A DNA stretch of 64,000 nucleotides from Cryptomeria japonica (GCF_030272615.1 NC_081414.1:519507185-519571184); one strand, 5' to 3'. Positions 48,158 to 59,425 are shown, numbered from the stretch's first letter. Translations and numbers: made by a program. The notes: generated by a model not told the origin, from the letters alone.

Positions 48158-49174
48158 AAATGTCATGCCCAAACTTTTGGGCACAAACGGAATAATTTTT
48201 TTTTTTAAAAACTCCCTAATAAAACTAATATGCTAAATTAAAGATGCATTAATTAAGTCTTGTCTTAACTACGCTCGATATCTTTTCAACCAATAATAAT
48301 CTAAGCACTAGATCAAGTAAGCGAGATGATCTAAGTTAAATGTGGAATATTAATTCTCCCAAGGAATTATTAAAATCTCATCAAATGATAATTAATAATT
48401 TTGTTTAAACAACAAATAAAACCTCTAAATAAATTGGCAAGAGATATTATAAATCTCAAATAGTCTTTTAATTGCCTAGGAACTAAATTTATTAGCCCTA
48501 GCTCTTAGATTTGATAAACCTATTATTTATTATATCAATATGCGTAATTTGTCTAACATTTGACTAAAGGGCTCAATGAAGTCCATAATGTAATTTACCC
48601 TATTAATGTTTGGCCAATAAAAATAATTAATTCCACTAAGGCTAAATACTAACAAAAGTATTGCTTTTTAATTTCCTATAACAATGGACCCAAAAGGAAT
48701 TTAAAATAAACTTTCAAATAAACTCCTTAACAAGTTCTAAAAAAAAACACTTATAACTTACTAATAAGTCAAATAAACCCAACAAGCCTTTTTAACTTGT
48801 GAATATTATATATATAGGTAAATACCTATATGGACATATTTGTAATTATTATACCATTCTCTCTCTCTCTCTCTATATATATATATGCTTTTTATAAAAG
48901 ATTTAATGAGCATTACTAAATAATATAATTGTATCATTATAGTCTAGTTCAAAACTATGGGGGATATCCTATTCAAAATTTGAATAGGGTTTTCCCCCTC
49001 TTCTTTTTTTCTTTTTATTTCTCTTAATCATTTTTATATTGAAAAGAATGTAACCCTAAATTCTTATAAAATTTAACCCACACATATATTTTTTTAAAAC
49101 ACATGATGTGTTTGCCCTAACCCAAAATTTGGGTTAGGGCATGAGTGTGCCCCTTTTTTCTTTTGTTGTGCAGG

Positions 49175-49475
49175 TTGGTGTAGGAGGTGATGGCCATGCT
49201 TATCAGTGGCAGCCCAAAGGAAAGCACAGGGGGCGGCAGATATGCAGGGTTGGCTGTTTTAACAAGGGTGGGGCCTCCTGCAGCAGCGTCGAGATGCCAC
49301 TACGGGTCGCGACCTGCAGTGATGCCGCGACATTCGTGTAGGGCGCAGCTTGTAGTGGTGGCCAAGGCCGCCCCTGCGGGTCACGTCCTGTAGTGGTGCC
49401 ACCGGCGCCCCTGTGGGGCTCGGTCCGCTAAGGGGCTCCCATGTGGAGCTCAGCTCCGTAGGCCCGTCGGTGCGG
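49175..49475 (-). repeat. GC-rich minisatellite inside the 5' LTR
   Basis: Counterpart of 39845-40082, with extra units GTGGGGCTCGGTCCGC and ATGTGGAGCTCAGC and an eight-G run. CpG sites are still frequent here, in contrast to the surrounding DNA. Confidence 0.8.
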
Positions 49476-49641
49476 GGGGGGTAAATTAGTTATTTTTATT
49501 TTTTTTTAAATAGTTTTTTTTTTTGATATATTCTTAAAATGTAAAAATATATGTATCTTCTCTTTTTTTGAGGTAAAAAAAAGTTTCAATAAAGTTTTTC
49601 AGTGGCTAAGAACTAATTTTAATTAGAATATGAAGTTTCTC

Positions 49642-49644
<3 letters not shown>

Positions 49645-49721
<77 letters not shown>
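49645..49721. repeat. AT dinucleotide microsatellite
   Basis: About 38 uninterrupted AT units at the place where the partner LTR has AC repeats. Confidence 0.95.
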
Positions 49722-49723
<2 letters not shown>

Positions 49724-52533
49724 TTAAGCTTCCTGTATTTTCCTTTTAAGAACTCCATAAGCCATGCATAAACTGATAAAAAAAATGACAGTATGTAATA
49801 GATGCAATATTCATTTCTAATATGTTCATATTTAGGCTATAATTCTTGTCCTTATTTTTTTTTTAATACAAATCATAAACTAATTTATTTTTCTAGCACC
49901 TTAAACCTAGCAAAGTGGGAAACACTACTTTTTCCATTACTTAAAGCATTCTATATATCTAAAAAAAAAAAAAAAACTAATAGCAAGCTCTAATGTGTTT
50001 CTTTCATTTACTAAGTCTAGATACTAACTTAAGGAGTAGGCTATTAACTTTAAATTTATTTTCTGCAGTAAATAAAAGAGGAAATGACAGAATTAATTAA
50101 ACTATAGCAGCATTAATAAAATTAAAATATCATTTAAAAACCATTTTTTTTTAAGTTAAATACAACATATTGTTCATATTAAGGAAATGCAACTATGTAT
50201 GCATTTTGGAACTAAACTAATATGACTAAGAGATCATTCTCAGCTTTATAACTCACATGTTATGCTAATTTAATTATCTACACTATTTTCATTATGCATA
50301 GCAGAAGGAATAGACTTTTATTTTTTCGTTAATAAGAATGCAACAAATATTTTATTTCAACAACTATAGGAACTTAATCCATAAATAACACTTCTTTTTT
50401 TTTTGCAAAAATAACTTAATAGGAAAATACATTTCTTGTAAAAGCATATAGAATACAAAGTAGTCAATATTACAAAAAGGGTGTGATACCCAACTAGTCT
50501 CTCATTTTCATTAAATGAGGACTTGAAATAAAAATGAATGCACTTCCTCTAATTTTTTTTTTGAAATAAATACAACATATAACTTTCCTATTTGCATTGC
50601 TACAAATAAAATACAATATTCCCTTCCCGAAACTTTTATGCAAGTCAAATAAAAACCAATAACTCCTAGCTTTCTTTTTTTTCCTTTTCCTTTTCTTCCC
50701 AAGCAACCTGCAAATAAACATAAGGCTTGACCATGAAGTGCTCACCTCTCAGCCTAGGCTTACTAGAAGCCACCCCCGAGCTTGGAGAACCAAGCACTAG
50801 ATGGGTTACACACATACAAACACAACAAGCAAGGGATAAACACACAACAAACACTTTCCCAACCAAGGCTACACTTCACCACAAATTGTGATGATTTTCC
50901 AAGGGTGGAAGTGGACCAAGTACCATTGGGGAGACTACAAGCATGGAACATCACAAGCCACCTCATGGCAACTAAATACAACATAAGTCCATACCCCACA
51001 TCCTTATGCCCCCCCAAAGGCATACAAGCCATACCTTCTCTCCTTATGACCCTGAAATGCATAAAGAAATGAAGGGGAAGTCACATATTCTTTCACAAAG
51101 TAAAATATAAATAACCAACTCTTTCATGCAAGCATTTCTTCAAACATACATATGCAACATAAACAAAAGAGAGTAGAACCAACCTTCAATATGCCCAATG
51201 GTTTTGCTAGATCTAATTGGGGATGAGCAACCCAAATCCACACAATCGTTTCTCCAAGACTTAGCCAAAAATTCTATCCTACAACTATTCTTGTCAAAAT
51301 TGCATAATCTCCAACAACGGAGAGTGGGTGATTAACTCACTAAGTCCCTAATCCTTGCTTAAGAAGATCTCTCTCACTCTTCCCAACCCCTTGGATAGAG
51401 TGAGAGTTCCCATTGGTTGGTCTTCCCAACCTCTTACATGTTGCTAAAACCGGAAAGAGAAAAGGTAAGAGAGGATGGGGAAGAGAGTCTGACATCAAAA
51501 AGGAAGGTTGTCTATCCTAGGAGGAACCTTCAAAGTTGAATTTTCGCTCACCTTGGAAAAACCACTTTTTGAGGTGACTAAACAGTCACATGGGAGTAGT
51601 CACATGCTTAAAAATACCCCCAACCCATAGGTATACCCTTTGGACCTTTGGAAAAGCGCTAAAACTAACCCTAGGAGTCCATTTGACCCCTTAGAAACCC
51701 AACTGAAGTTAACCTATTGGTGAAACCTGAGTTGACCAATCCCAAGACTCCCTACCCAAGGCAAAGTTGGGACCACACTCAAATGTTTGGAATGGGCTTT
51801 GGTAGAAACAAACTCCCTCTAAGAGATAAGTCAAAATCAATGACACTAATCAGCACATGTGTCAAGTGACACAATAAAATACATTACAAAATTACACATG
51901 GAATTTGTCACTTGTTGGATTTGCACAAGTTAATAAAATCAATTTAAGACACATGCAACATTTACTTTCACAAATAAAATACGATACAAATGGGGTGTTG
52001 TCTCTCCAAATAGACAACCCCTAGCTTTACAAACGTACATAGGTCTAGGTTTGGTTCTCCATAATATTTCCATGGTCACATGGATAATTTTCCTACACAT
52101 CTCAATTTACACATTAGTAATTCCAAATAACCACATATATTATTAAACACATGAATTTGAATACACATCAAACACTCATACAATTGACATTAATAAAACA
52201 ATATCTCATATATCCCAATTAATCCACCTAAGCAATTATCATAATCCTCATAATTTTGATCCATTCATAATATATGCATCCTATTTCTATCATCATAATA
52301 AAGTCCCACAAATCCAATAATGACATACATCATCTCAAAGTCATCCTATTCTAGCATCATATAAAGTTTCATATCCATAATGCATAAAAATGAAGCATCA
52401 ATATACATCAATGTTATCCAAATCATGGAATCATATAAGTTCAAAATCCATAATGCAATAAAATAAAGCATCCATAATAGTCTCAACATGAAAATAACAG
52501 AAATGCTAGGATGAGTTAGGGTAGGGCCTCACA

Positions 52534-52538
52534 TTAGT
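52534..52538. repeat. Target site duplication TTAGT, right copy
   Basis: Follows the LTR end CCTCACA directly; identical to 38846-38850. Confidence 0.9.
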
Positions 52539-53261
52539 AGACAATGGATAGTTCCATAAGCACAAACATAGTCACTAAAGACAACACTTCGAAGGACAAC
52601 TGTAGTGTTCAATGTTTGAGATAGTATAATAAGAGAGATTTCAAATCCAAGAAAGCCCTAAAGATAGAGATATGAACAGTGCAGTAGCATCTCCAAGGTA
52701 CAATACACACTCAAAATACAATGACAATCTCTAATAAATAACTATAACCCCATAGTATCATATCATAGTGATATAGTAGTCAATGAATGCAAAGAGGAAA
52801 CTGACAAGTTTACATAGACATCAACAAAAGACTTGGCCCATAAAATGGATAGTGAAATGATTAGTAGAATTGATAGGGGTAATGGTGTTGTTAAATATAT
52901 TCATAGCAAATCTAAATCATTAGATGCCACACTGTCACATAAGAGAAAAGAGTCAATACAGAGGAGAAATAGTCACAAGAATGTGAAAAGCACCATTAGA
53001 GAAGTCCTAATGAATGACATAAATCAATAATAACTTAAACATAACAGTATAAGATAAATACAGTCAACCCTGACTATCTTTTGCATAAATTTTCATAGGT
53101 CATTTTTCTTTTAGGATAGAAAATGTGTAATATTGCAAGAAGAGAGTCTTTGATCTTGATAATTATAAAAAATGTTGAATGTAAAGATTGAAATAAAATC
53201 TTTTAGCAGTACATATGATATTACAACATCATTTTGAACCTTTCTATAGATAAGTTATCAA
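52539..53261 (+). other. Non-coding interior of the pol-less element, right part
   Basis: Continues the A-rich sequence of 37430-38850 to about 53030, then becomes balanced AT-rich DNA. The 65-codon open frame at 52833-53030 is Lys/Ser-rich, has no recognisable homology, and is most likely a by-product of the A-rich composition. Confidence 0.45.
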
Positions 53262-53273
53262 TTGGGGGAGGAT
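53262..53273 (+). promoter_or_regulatory. Candidate polypurine tract of the pol-less element
   Basis: TTGGGGGAGGAT just before a TG (53275) that could open the 3' LTR. Confidence 0.45.
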
Positions 53274-53274
53274 T

Positions 53275-53395
53275 TGCACTCATAAACAACATGATAGATG
53301 CAATTTTGAGCTTTTTTGTGCATTATTCAAGTTCAAATCCGACCTCATGCATTTGGAAATCATCAATCAATTAAAGTTGTTGGCTTTCAATTTTG
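53275..53395 (+). repeat. Candidate 3' LTR start, truncated by insertion
   Basis: Begins TGCACTCATAAAC after the polypurine tract and stops where Tat-family LTR sequence begins. The corresponding start of the 5' LTR is not in the window, so identity as an LTR cannot be confirmed. Confidence 0.35.
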
Positions 53396-53477
53396 TGTAG
53401 GGGAAAAAGTGAGACTGAGAAAACAAACCCTAATCCCACTCTTGTGTACACAATCGTGGAATACAAAAGAACCTAGG
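53396..53477 (-). repeat. Tat-family LTR stub
   Basis: TGTAGGGGAAAAAGTGAGAC and the following 60 bp, including CCCTAATCCCACTCTTGTGT, align with the first 80 bp of 31499-33165. No primer-binding site lies to its left, so it looks like the outer end of a minus-strand element's 3' LTR whose remainder was displaced to the right by the insertion at 53478. Confidence 0.7.
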
Positions 53478-54371
53478 TGCAATACCCCTGCCCTATTCAA
53501 ATTCTAATCTCGGTTTGACCCTGGTTAGTTTACCACATTGTTATAATTTTATAGTCAAATGCTATGATTATTGTGCGTACCTATTAATGTGCTTTTACAT
53601 CGATTCTTATGCAAGTTTATTTGTTCTCCTGATTTGTGTTATTAATCTTAGGCTAACACTTTCATTAAATATATATATGTAAGCATGTGTGACTCATGGT
53701 TGCAGGAGATTGCAGGTACAATAACACATAGGTACAAGGTTCATCTCCACCTGGATTCACAGGTTTGAGTGTACCTCTTTGGTCCTTAGAGATTGTATTA
53801 GGTGTTCATAAGACCCTCATTTTACCCTAGTCATGCTCAAGTGAGCGTTGTCAGTCATCCGTCAGTCCCCCTTTGTTTGGGTATGCGGGTCGTGTATCTG
53901 GTTGGCTTTCTTGGGTTACATTTTTTACATGTGGTAAATTGAGTATTTAATCCTAAGTATTTGATTTGATTTAATGTGTTATTTTATGCATTAGTACTTA
54001 AGGGACTAAATTAAATAGGACCCCTTCTTATGTGATTAATCATTAATTAGAATTGCTCAATTCATGTTTGTAGCTAGTTTGATTAAATGGCTAATTTTAA
54101 TGATGAATATTTTCAGTTTATGCTTTTTGAAAGGAAAGATTAAATTTTATTCGAAAATAGAAATATTGTACCCTCCTTGGCATTTTGGAAATAGAAATGT
54201 TATTTTCAATTAATTGAGAAAATCAATTTTTTTAAAGGAAAAGCAAGTTAGCATATTGAAATAGTTTAAAAACAATGATTTTTTATTTTATTTAAAAGAA
54301 AGTATTTTAATTCCAAAAATGAGAATTTTGGTCAAACATTCTTCCATTTAACCTAGGTTTGAAAAATATTT

Positions 54372-54455
54372 TGGGAGGATTATTTTTGGAGAGATATTTT
54401 TGAAAAATATTTTTGGAGGATTATTTTTGGAAAGATATTTTTGGAAAATATTCTT
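54372..54455 (+). repeat. Tandem duplication, about 42 bp, two units
   Basis: GGAGGATTATTTTTGGA followed by GAGATATTTTTGAAAA recurs directly, with three or four mismatches. Confidence 0.75.
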
Positions 54456-55120
54456 GGGAGAGAAGGATTTTGGAGAAATTTTGGGCATTTGTGGGAGGAG
54501 GAATTTCTGGAGCTTGCAGGTTGGGCTCTTTAGCAAATCACTTCCAAGATTGCATATGGAGGTAGGATTTTTATTAATCTCCTTGGTTGCCAAAGAAATT
54601 TAATGATTGGTTTTGAAAGAAATGTGTTTGCTGTTGAAAAATCTTTCAAATTGGTGAATAGAGTAGAATAGCAATGAGATTTTCAATTTATCCCTCCTGG
54701 AATTCATTCTTTTGTTTCAAATCAGTTTTTGGTTGCTCAGATTGATTACTAGATTGAATTTGGGTTTGGGTTTTAAATCTATGCATATTAGTTTGTGTTT
54801 TGCAAATTAGTTGGATGAATGTGTGAGGAATGATTCTTTTTGTCCAAATATGATATTTGGTTGAGGAAAATTGCCTATTTTAGTATAGCTATTCAACAAA
54901 TTTTAATATTTTGAATACCTTGGGTATTCTGAAAAATTTGTTTGAGTCTCTGTTTGAGACTGTGATTTTTAAAAAAATTGGGGTTTTCCTTTATAAAAGT
55001 TTATATTAAAAATAAAATAAAATATAAAACAAAATTTATATTTGGCAGATTTTAGGGTTTGGAGGGCAGAGGAGCCGAGGCTCAACCCCCCCCCTCCCAT
55101 GGCTCAAAGCCTTAGAGGTC

Positions 55121-55250
55121 TGCAACCACAATGTGGCTGCAGAGCTCTGTGACCATTGTGTGGTCATAGAGGCCTCCGAACCACTGTGGCCATAGAGACC
55201 CGCATCCACAGTGTGGATGCTATGGGTCTGCATCCACACTGGTGGTCACA
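55121..55250 (+). repeat. Hairpin minisatellite, about 27-bp period
   Basis: Five successive inverted repeats centred near 55131, 55158, 55185, 55211 and 55240, each with CCA(CA) and (TG)TGG arms. The clearest, GCATCCACAGTGTGGATGC (55202-55220), is perfect around one central base. Confidence 0.75.
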
Positions 55251-56467
55251 GCCTCTGCAGCTAGGACACAACCTCCACACCCGTGGAAGGAGGTGGGCTC
55301 CGCGGTTTGCCTTATTTTTATTTAAAATAAAAAAATGCATCGCAGATGATAAATTTGGTTTATTTAAAAAGTTTTTAATATATTTTATTAAAAGTTTTAA
55401 ATAGAATTTTTTTAATTATTAATTATTATTTAGTATATATTTTATTAATTGTGGATTAATATATATATATATTAATTAATATTTAATTTGTAATTTTTTA
55501 TTAATTATTAACTAGTATAAATTTGTGTCGCAAGAGATGATATTAGATTATTGTTTACGAACAAGTATGAGAATGATGTTTTATTTTGAAAAATGAATAT
55601 CATATTTTTAGTTGACTAATGAATATTTGATTTTATATCATTGTGTGTACTGCATTTATTATAATTATATTCATGTGATTTTGGTTTGGAAACTCATGAT
55701 GAAGTATTTAAATTTTTGTATAATGCAAAAAGAACTTTAGTGAGCTAGTAAACCATGAGCAACTTGTACCTATACAAGGTAGACAAATTGCAATCAAACC
55801 TAGATCAATTAGAAAACTGGATCGATTGTTGTGTGTAAACAATATGGAAGAAGATTGTCTTTCCGATCTATGTCTATGCATGTTTAATTTTTTGTATTCT
55901 CATTTGCTTAAGAAATGGCAAGTACTTGATTTTGATTTCTTGGATATTGTCATATGTTGATCTGGGTACCTACTTATGTCCTTGATCTCAAGTTTTGATT
56001 GTTTTCATGTGATGGTGTTGTATCTGGTCATGTCCTTTATGCGAGTGTTGATATGTTGGTATGTTGTTGACCATAGTTGGTCATGTCTCTAGTCAGAGTA
56101 CCTCTAGTCAATGCACCTCATATGAAGAATTGTTTGAACATGTGGGTGTTCCTACCATATTGAACTCCTTAATCTTGTCCTGGTGTATTCCTTGATTTAG
56201 GAGTTCATTTGATTATGGTCTAGTGTCATATGGGAAAGTGGCTTTCGAGTGGGGGCCACGCCCAAAGTGGTTGCTGGTAAAACCCATCAAAAGTGTGTCT
56301 AAATAAGTGATAACCTAATAGCATATTAGAGAGTTTAGTTATTGAAAACACTAAGCAAGATAATTGTGCCTCACACATGGGATGAGTGATAGTACCGACT
56401 CGACATGCAGTGAGAAGGCCTGAAATGGAAAGCCATCAACCTTGTCTTCATGAAAGGATGTTTTGGG

Positions 56468-57649
56468 TGTTGGAATTTTGATGATTATATTATGGTTGTC
56501 ATTGATGGACACACACTCGCTATGAGATCACTTTGTGAATGTATGAATTATGCTCAATCGGTAATTGTTCCAAACCGGTATCATGTTGTAGTCTTTAGAC
56601 TATTGATGTTATGTAGAAAGTGTTTACCAATCTCAAGCGGTATAAAGACCCAAGCAGCATAGAGAGATCAAGCAGTTTAAGGATCTCAAGAGGAGCAGAG
56701 AAAAGGAGCCAGAAGTTGTAGTTATCTTTTTCCCAGTCTTCAATTTTTGTCAACTAGAAATCTATTTGAACTGGTATTACTTTGAGTTACCAACCGGTAA
56801 CCAGAAAAGTTATATAAACTGGTAATACTTTGTGATGAGTTACCATCCACCAACACTTTGATGGTGATTTTGTGCCATGTTACCAAATGTGTCTAGATAC
56901 AATGAACCTAGGAACTTGCAATGTAATCCTATTGGACCGACATGAAATCAGATTCTTTTTTAGGACATCATGTCTAGGGTTTTGTGTATGTATGTATGAG
57001 TGTAGCAGTTAGGTTTTGGTGGTCGTTGAAGCTCTTGTATGTGTGATCTTAACTAAGAAGATCAAGTTCGTGTACTGCAATAGAGTGTGGATTTACTGAA
57101 GACTGAAGTAATGCTGAAGAGCATTAGCTATGAGCTACACTGGATCTAATCAAGTAGACTATGCCATTTGCTAGATCATTCACTTGTTGATTACTCACAT
57201 CTTTGACAAGTCAGAAACCCTTACCTGGGTAGGCCCAGAAAAGCCTTTGTAAATCTTTTAACAAGGTGGTTCACATCTATGGATCTGAAATCCTCTCACA
57301 AGGTAGTCTTTAATCAGACTTATCTCCTAACATAGATTGAGATTCCTAATAGGATCTGTTCTGGTAAAGAACATTGTATGACCTTAACCGGTCTGGTTAC
57401 TATTCTATAGATAGTTACTTGTGAGTTTCATCTCACCATGGTTTTTCCCATTTGGGTTTCCACATCGAAATATCTTATGTTATGGTGATTGTGCTTCTAT
57501 GGGTGGATGCCTTATTTTCTATTTGGTTTGCATGTGTGTTAACTAGTTTGTTTATTAAACTATTTTACCGATTTATTGCTAGACTATTAAAGTGTTTAAG
57601 TACAGTATTTTTTGGTATACTAATTCACCCCCCCTCTTAGTATTCATCA
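56468..57649 (+). repeat. 5' LTR of the copia-like element
   Basis: Starts TGTTGGAATTTTG, ends TATTCATCA two bases before the primer-binding site; 1.18 kb. Matches 63014-64000. A TATA-like TTATATAAA lies at 56810-56818. ACCGGT palindromes occur at 56574, 56793 and 57387. Confidence 0.9.
56810..56818 (+). promoter_or_regulatory. Candidate LTR TATA box
   Basis: TTATATAAA; the 3' LTR has the variant TTGTATAAA at 63355-63363. Confidence 0.45.
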
Positions 57650-57651
57650 AT

Positions 57652-57664
57652 TGGTATCAGAGCC
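57652..57664 (+). promoter_or_regulatory. Primer-binding site, initiator-Met tRNA type
   Basis: The canonical TGGTATCAGAGCC, two bases after the LTR end. Confidence 0.93.
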
Positions 57665-57699
57665 AACCTTTCTATAGGTCTAACCACTTGAAAAGAGAT

Positions 57700-58983
57700 A
57701 TGGTGGAATACACTGTGAGGGAACTTACTCATCGGCTCGCTCAGATTGAGAAAGCCTATGATGAACTTAAGGTCAAATATAAGGCCTCTCAGGCAAAAAG
57801 AAGAGAGCATGCTGAAAAACTGATGGAGCTAACTGAAAATAGTTCTTCTGATGAAGTGGACATGGAAGCCTTAGTCTAAGAAGTTAAAAAAATGAATGAG
57901 TCCAATGCCAACCTAAGAAGGGAACTTGAAGGACTAACTATCAGAATGTGTCAATAGCTTGAGAACTGGAGGAAAGTTGAAGATCTAATAAAAGACAAAG
58001 ATCATGAGATCTCCAAGATGAAGCAAGAGATCAGTGCACTTACTGCTCATCTTCTTGAAAATAAAATAGACAAGGAAGGAATCCAAAGTGATCTAAACAT
58101 GGCTATTTCTGAGAATTCAACCTTGAAGGAATCCAATGCTGCTATTTCCAAAGAACTCACTGAGTCAAAGGAAATACTTGCCAGATTTAATAAGAGCACT
58201 ATCAAGCTAGAACATAAGCTTGAATCAGCTAAACTAGTAAAGAATACCAATGGACTTGGTTTCTCTGATTATGAGGAAGGTGAGACCTTCGGAACAAAAG
58301 ATGGAGCATCAAAGAAACAACCAACATCTAAGGATAAAGGTAAGAAAAAGTTCAAACCTATTTGCTTTAATTGTCTCAAGGAAGGACACAATGCTAATGT
58401 ATGTAGAAGTAAGGCTTACAATAATTTTCCTTATTTTCTAAATGATAAGCCTAGACCCAATAGATTCAATGGTAATTGTTATGCATGCAACAAGTTTGGG
58501 CATAGAGCATTTGAATGCAGGTCTATCATGCACAATACTAGAAGGTATCCTCAAAGGAGTCAAGGAGTTTTTCTTGAATCCTCTGAGAACCAAAACCCAA
58601 ATTGGGTTAATACCTATAGTCATCAGTCAGGTAGGGGTGGCTATCAAGAGGCAACCGGATGGAGAGAAAACTGTTGGATTTTTCATGGTCATGGTCACAC
58701 TGCTGTAACATGCAGAAGAAAGAATGGAAACATGAATAATGGACCTTGGAGAGCACTTGGAATGATTTGTTATCATTGCAACAAATTGGGTCATACAACA
58801 AGATTCTGCAGAACAAGAAAGAGTATATCGGATGATATACCAGTCACTCCAGAAGGAAAGATTGATGTTAAAATTTTTCAAGCAGATATGAAGAAAACCT
58901 AGAAGAAAAAGAAGCCAGAAGAAGTGATTCAAGTAGAACTAGTTTTTGCACCTAGTGTGGAAGTCATTGAACTGACAAGCTAA
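57700..58983 (+). pseudogene. gag with coiled coil and CCHC knuckles
   Basis: The start is the ATG at 57700 (MVEYTVRELTHR), 35 bp after the primer-binding site. The N-terminal 200 residues are a charged coiled coil. Zinc knuckles: CFNCLKEGHNANVC (58363), CYACNKFGHRAFEC (58477), CWIFHGHGHTAVTC (58672, second Cys replaced by Phe) and CYHCNKLGHTTRFC (58768). Internal stops: TAA near 57877, TAG near 57955 and TAG near 58900; a last TAA at 58981-58983. The central copia gag (UBN2-like) domain is not recognisable. Directly downstream, where protease and integrase should follow, a polypurine-like tract appears, which suggests loss of pol. Confidence 0.75.
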
Positions 58984-58998
58984 GCATCAGAAAAGCTT

Positions 58999-59010
58999 AG
59001 GGGGAGAAAA
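58999..59010 (+). promoter_or_regulatory. Internal polypurine-like tract
   Basis: AGGGGGAGAAAA, similar to the terminal tract at 63002-63013. Sireviruses often carry several such tracts after pol. Confidence 0.45.
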
Positions 59011-59425
59011 TGATGAAATATCTTGAACCCCCGGTTTACACCAGTAAAAGACCTTAACCGGTATGTGATACCTGTTAGTTGGCAGAAGACTAGAAATGGT
59101 AAAAGGAAAATTAGGGTTTACACCCTAATAGTGGAGCATTTATTGTGGTAGGTGAAGAACTTGTTTAAAAGAATTATTCAAAGTCACTTTTCACTTATCA
59201 ATTCATGAGCGAATAAGTTTTCAAGCACAGAGCGAAGAAAAGTGATTTGGATTGTGATTCAAAGAATTTATCAAAATCTTGAAGAAGAATCAGAAGCAAA
59301 CATCTATTGGTGAAGTATAGAACACAAAGCAGTATTTCAGAAACCAAAGGAGTGTGTAGTGAAGTTTAAATTGCGAGCCCTAAATTTTGACTTACGAAGG
59401 TATTTTTCAAAATTCTCTGTTTATC

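Larger units (their letters stand above)
38851..52533 (-). mobile_element. Complete chromovirus (Tekay/Del-like), 13.68 kb
   Basis: Both LTRs (38851-43214 and 48161-52533), primer-binding site, gag, protease, RT, RNase H, integrase with chromodomain-like tail, polypurine tract and a perfect TTAGT target duplication are all visible in minus-strand order. The internal part is only 4.95 kb, so LTRs make up nearly two thirds of the element. All genes carry stops and a frameshift separates gag from pol. LTR differences (point changes, a 161-bp deletion, microsatellite change) show that insertion was not recent. Confidence 0.93.
48161..52533 (-). repeat. 5' LTR of the chromovirus, 4.37 kb
   Basis: Minus-strand ends TGTGAGGCCCTACCC (52533) and GGGCATGACA (48161). 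Compared with the other LTR it lacks 161 bp (at 51059-51066), has extra GC-rich repeat units (about 49400-49480), a CT tract at 48860-48874 and a long AT tract. No gene inside. Confidence 0.92.
33166..53395 (+). mobile_element. Pol-less plus-strand LTR element, split by a chromovirus
   Basis: The pieces are 33166-38850 and 52534-53395. Order: a 5' LTR remnant with a TATA box, a primer-binding-site-like sequence at 34205, a gag-like ORF (34422-36300), about 3.3 kb without coding potential, a polypurine tract at 53262 and the start of a 3' LTR. The two pieces join exactly across the TTAGT duplication at 38846-38850/52534-52538. No protease, RT or integrase is seen. The 5' LTR is cut on its left by copy B and the 3' LTR is cut by a Tat-family LTR stub. 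Confidence 0.5.
53478..56467 (+). repeat. Chromovirus-type LTR, interrupted at its right end
   Basis: Begins TGCAATACCCCTG, like TGTAGTACCCC at 3976, and shares blocks with that LTR: the GAGCGTTGTCAGT region (53840 against 4505) and GTGGGGGCC...CCCAAAGTGG through GAGAAGGCCTG (56250-56425 against 6797-6970). It is cut at 56467 by the copia-like element; the rest of the LTR and any internal region lie beyond the window. It holds a hairpin minisatellite (55121-55250) and a 42-bp tandem duplication (about 54372-54455). No genes. Confidence 0.75.

Noticed and set aside
41284-51072. Open frames of about 100-120 codons found in both chromovirus LTRs
   Set aside because: Present because the LTRs are duplicates; one copy is broken by the 161-bp deletion and neither shows a known domain.
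33166-53395. Possibility that both insertions of Tat-family LTRs into the pol-less element hit the same LTR position
   Set aside because: Only an 11-bp match (CATCAATCAAT) connects the two flanks, which is too weak.
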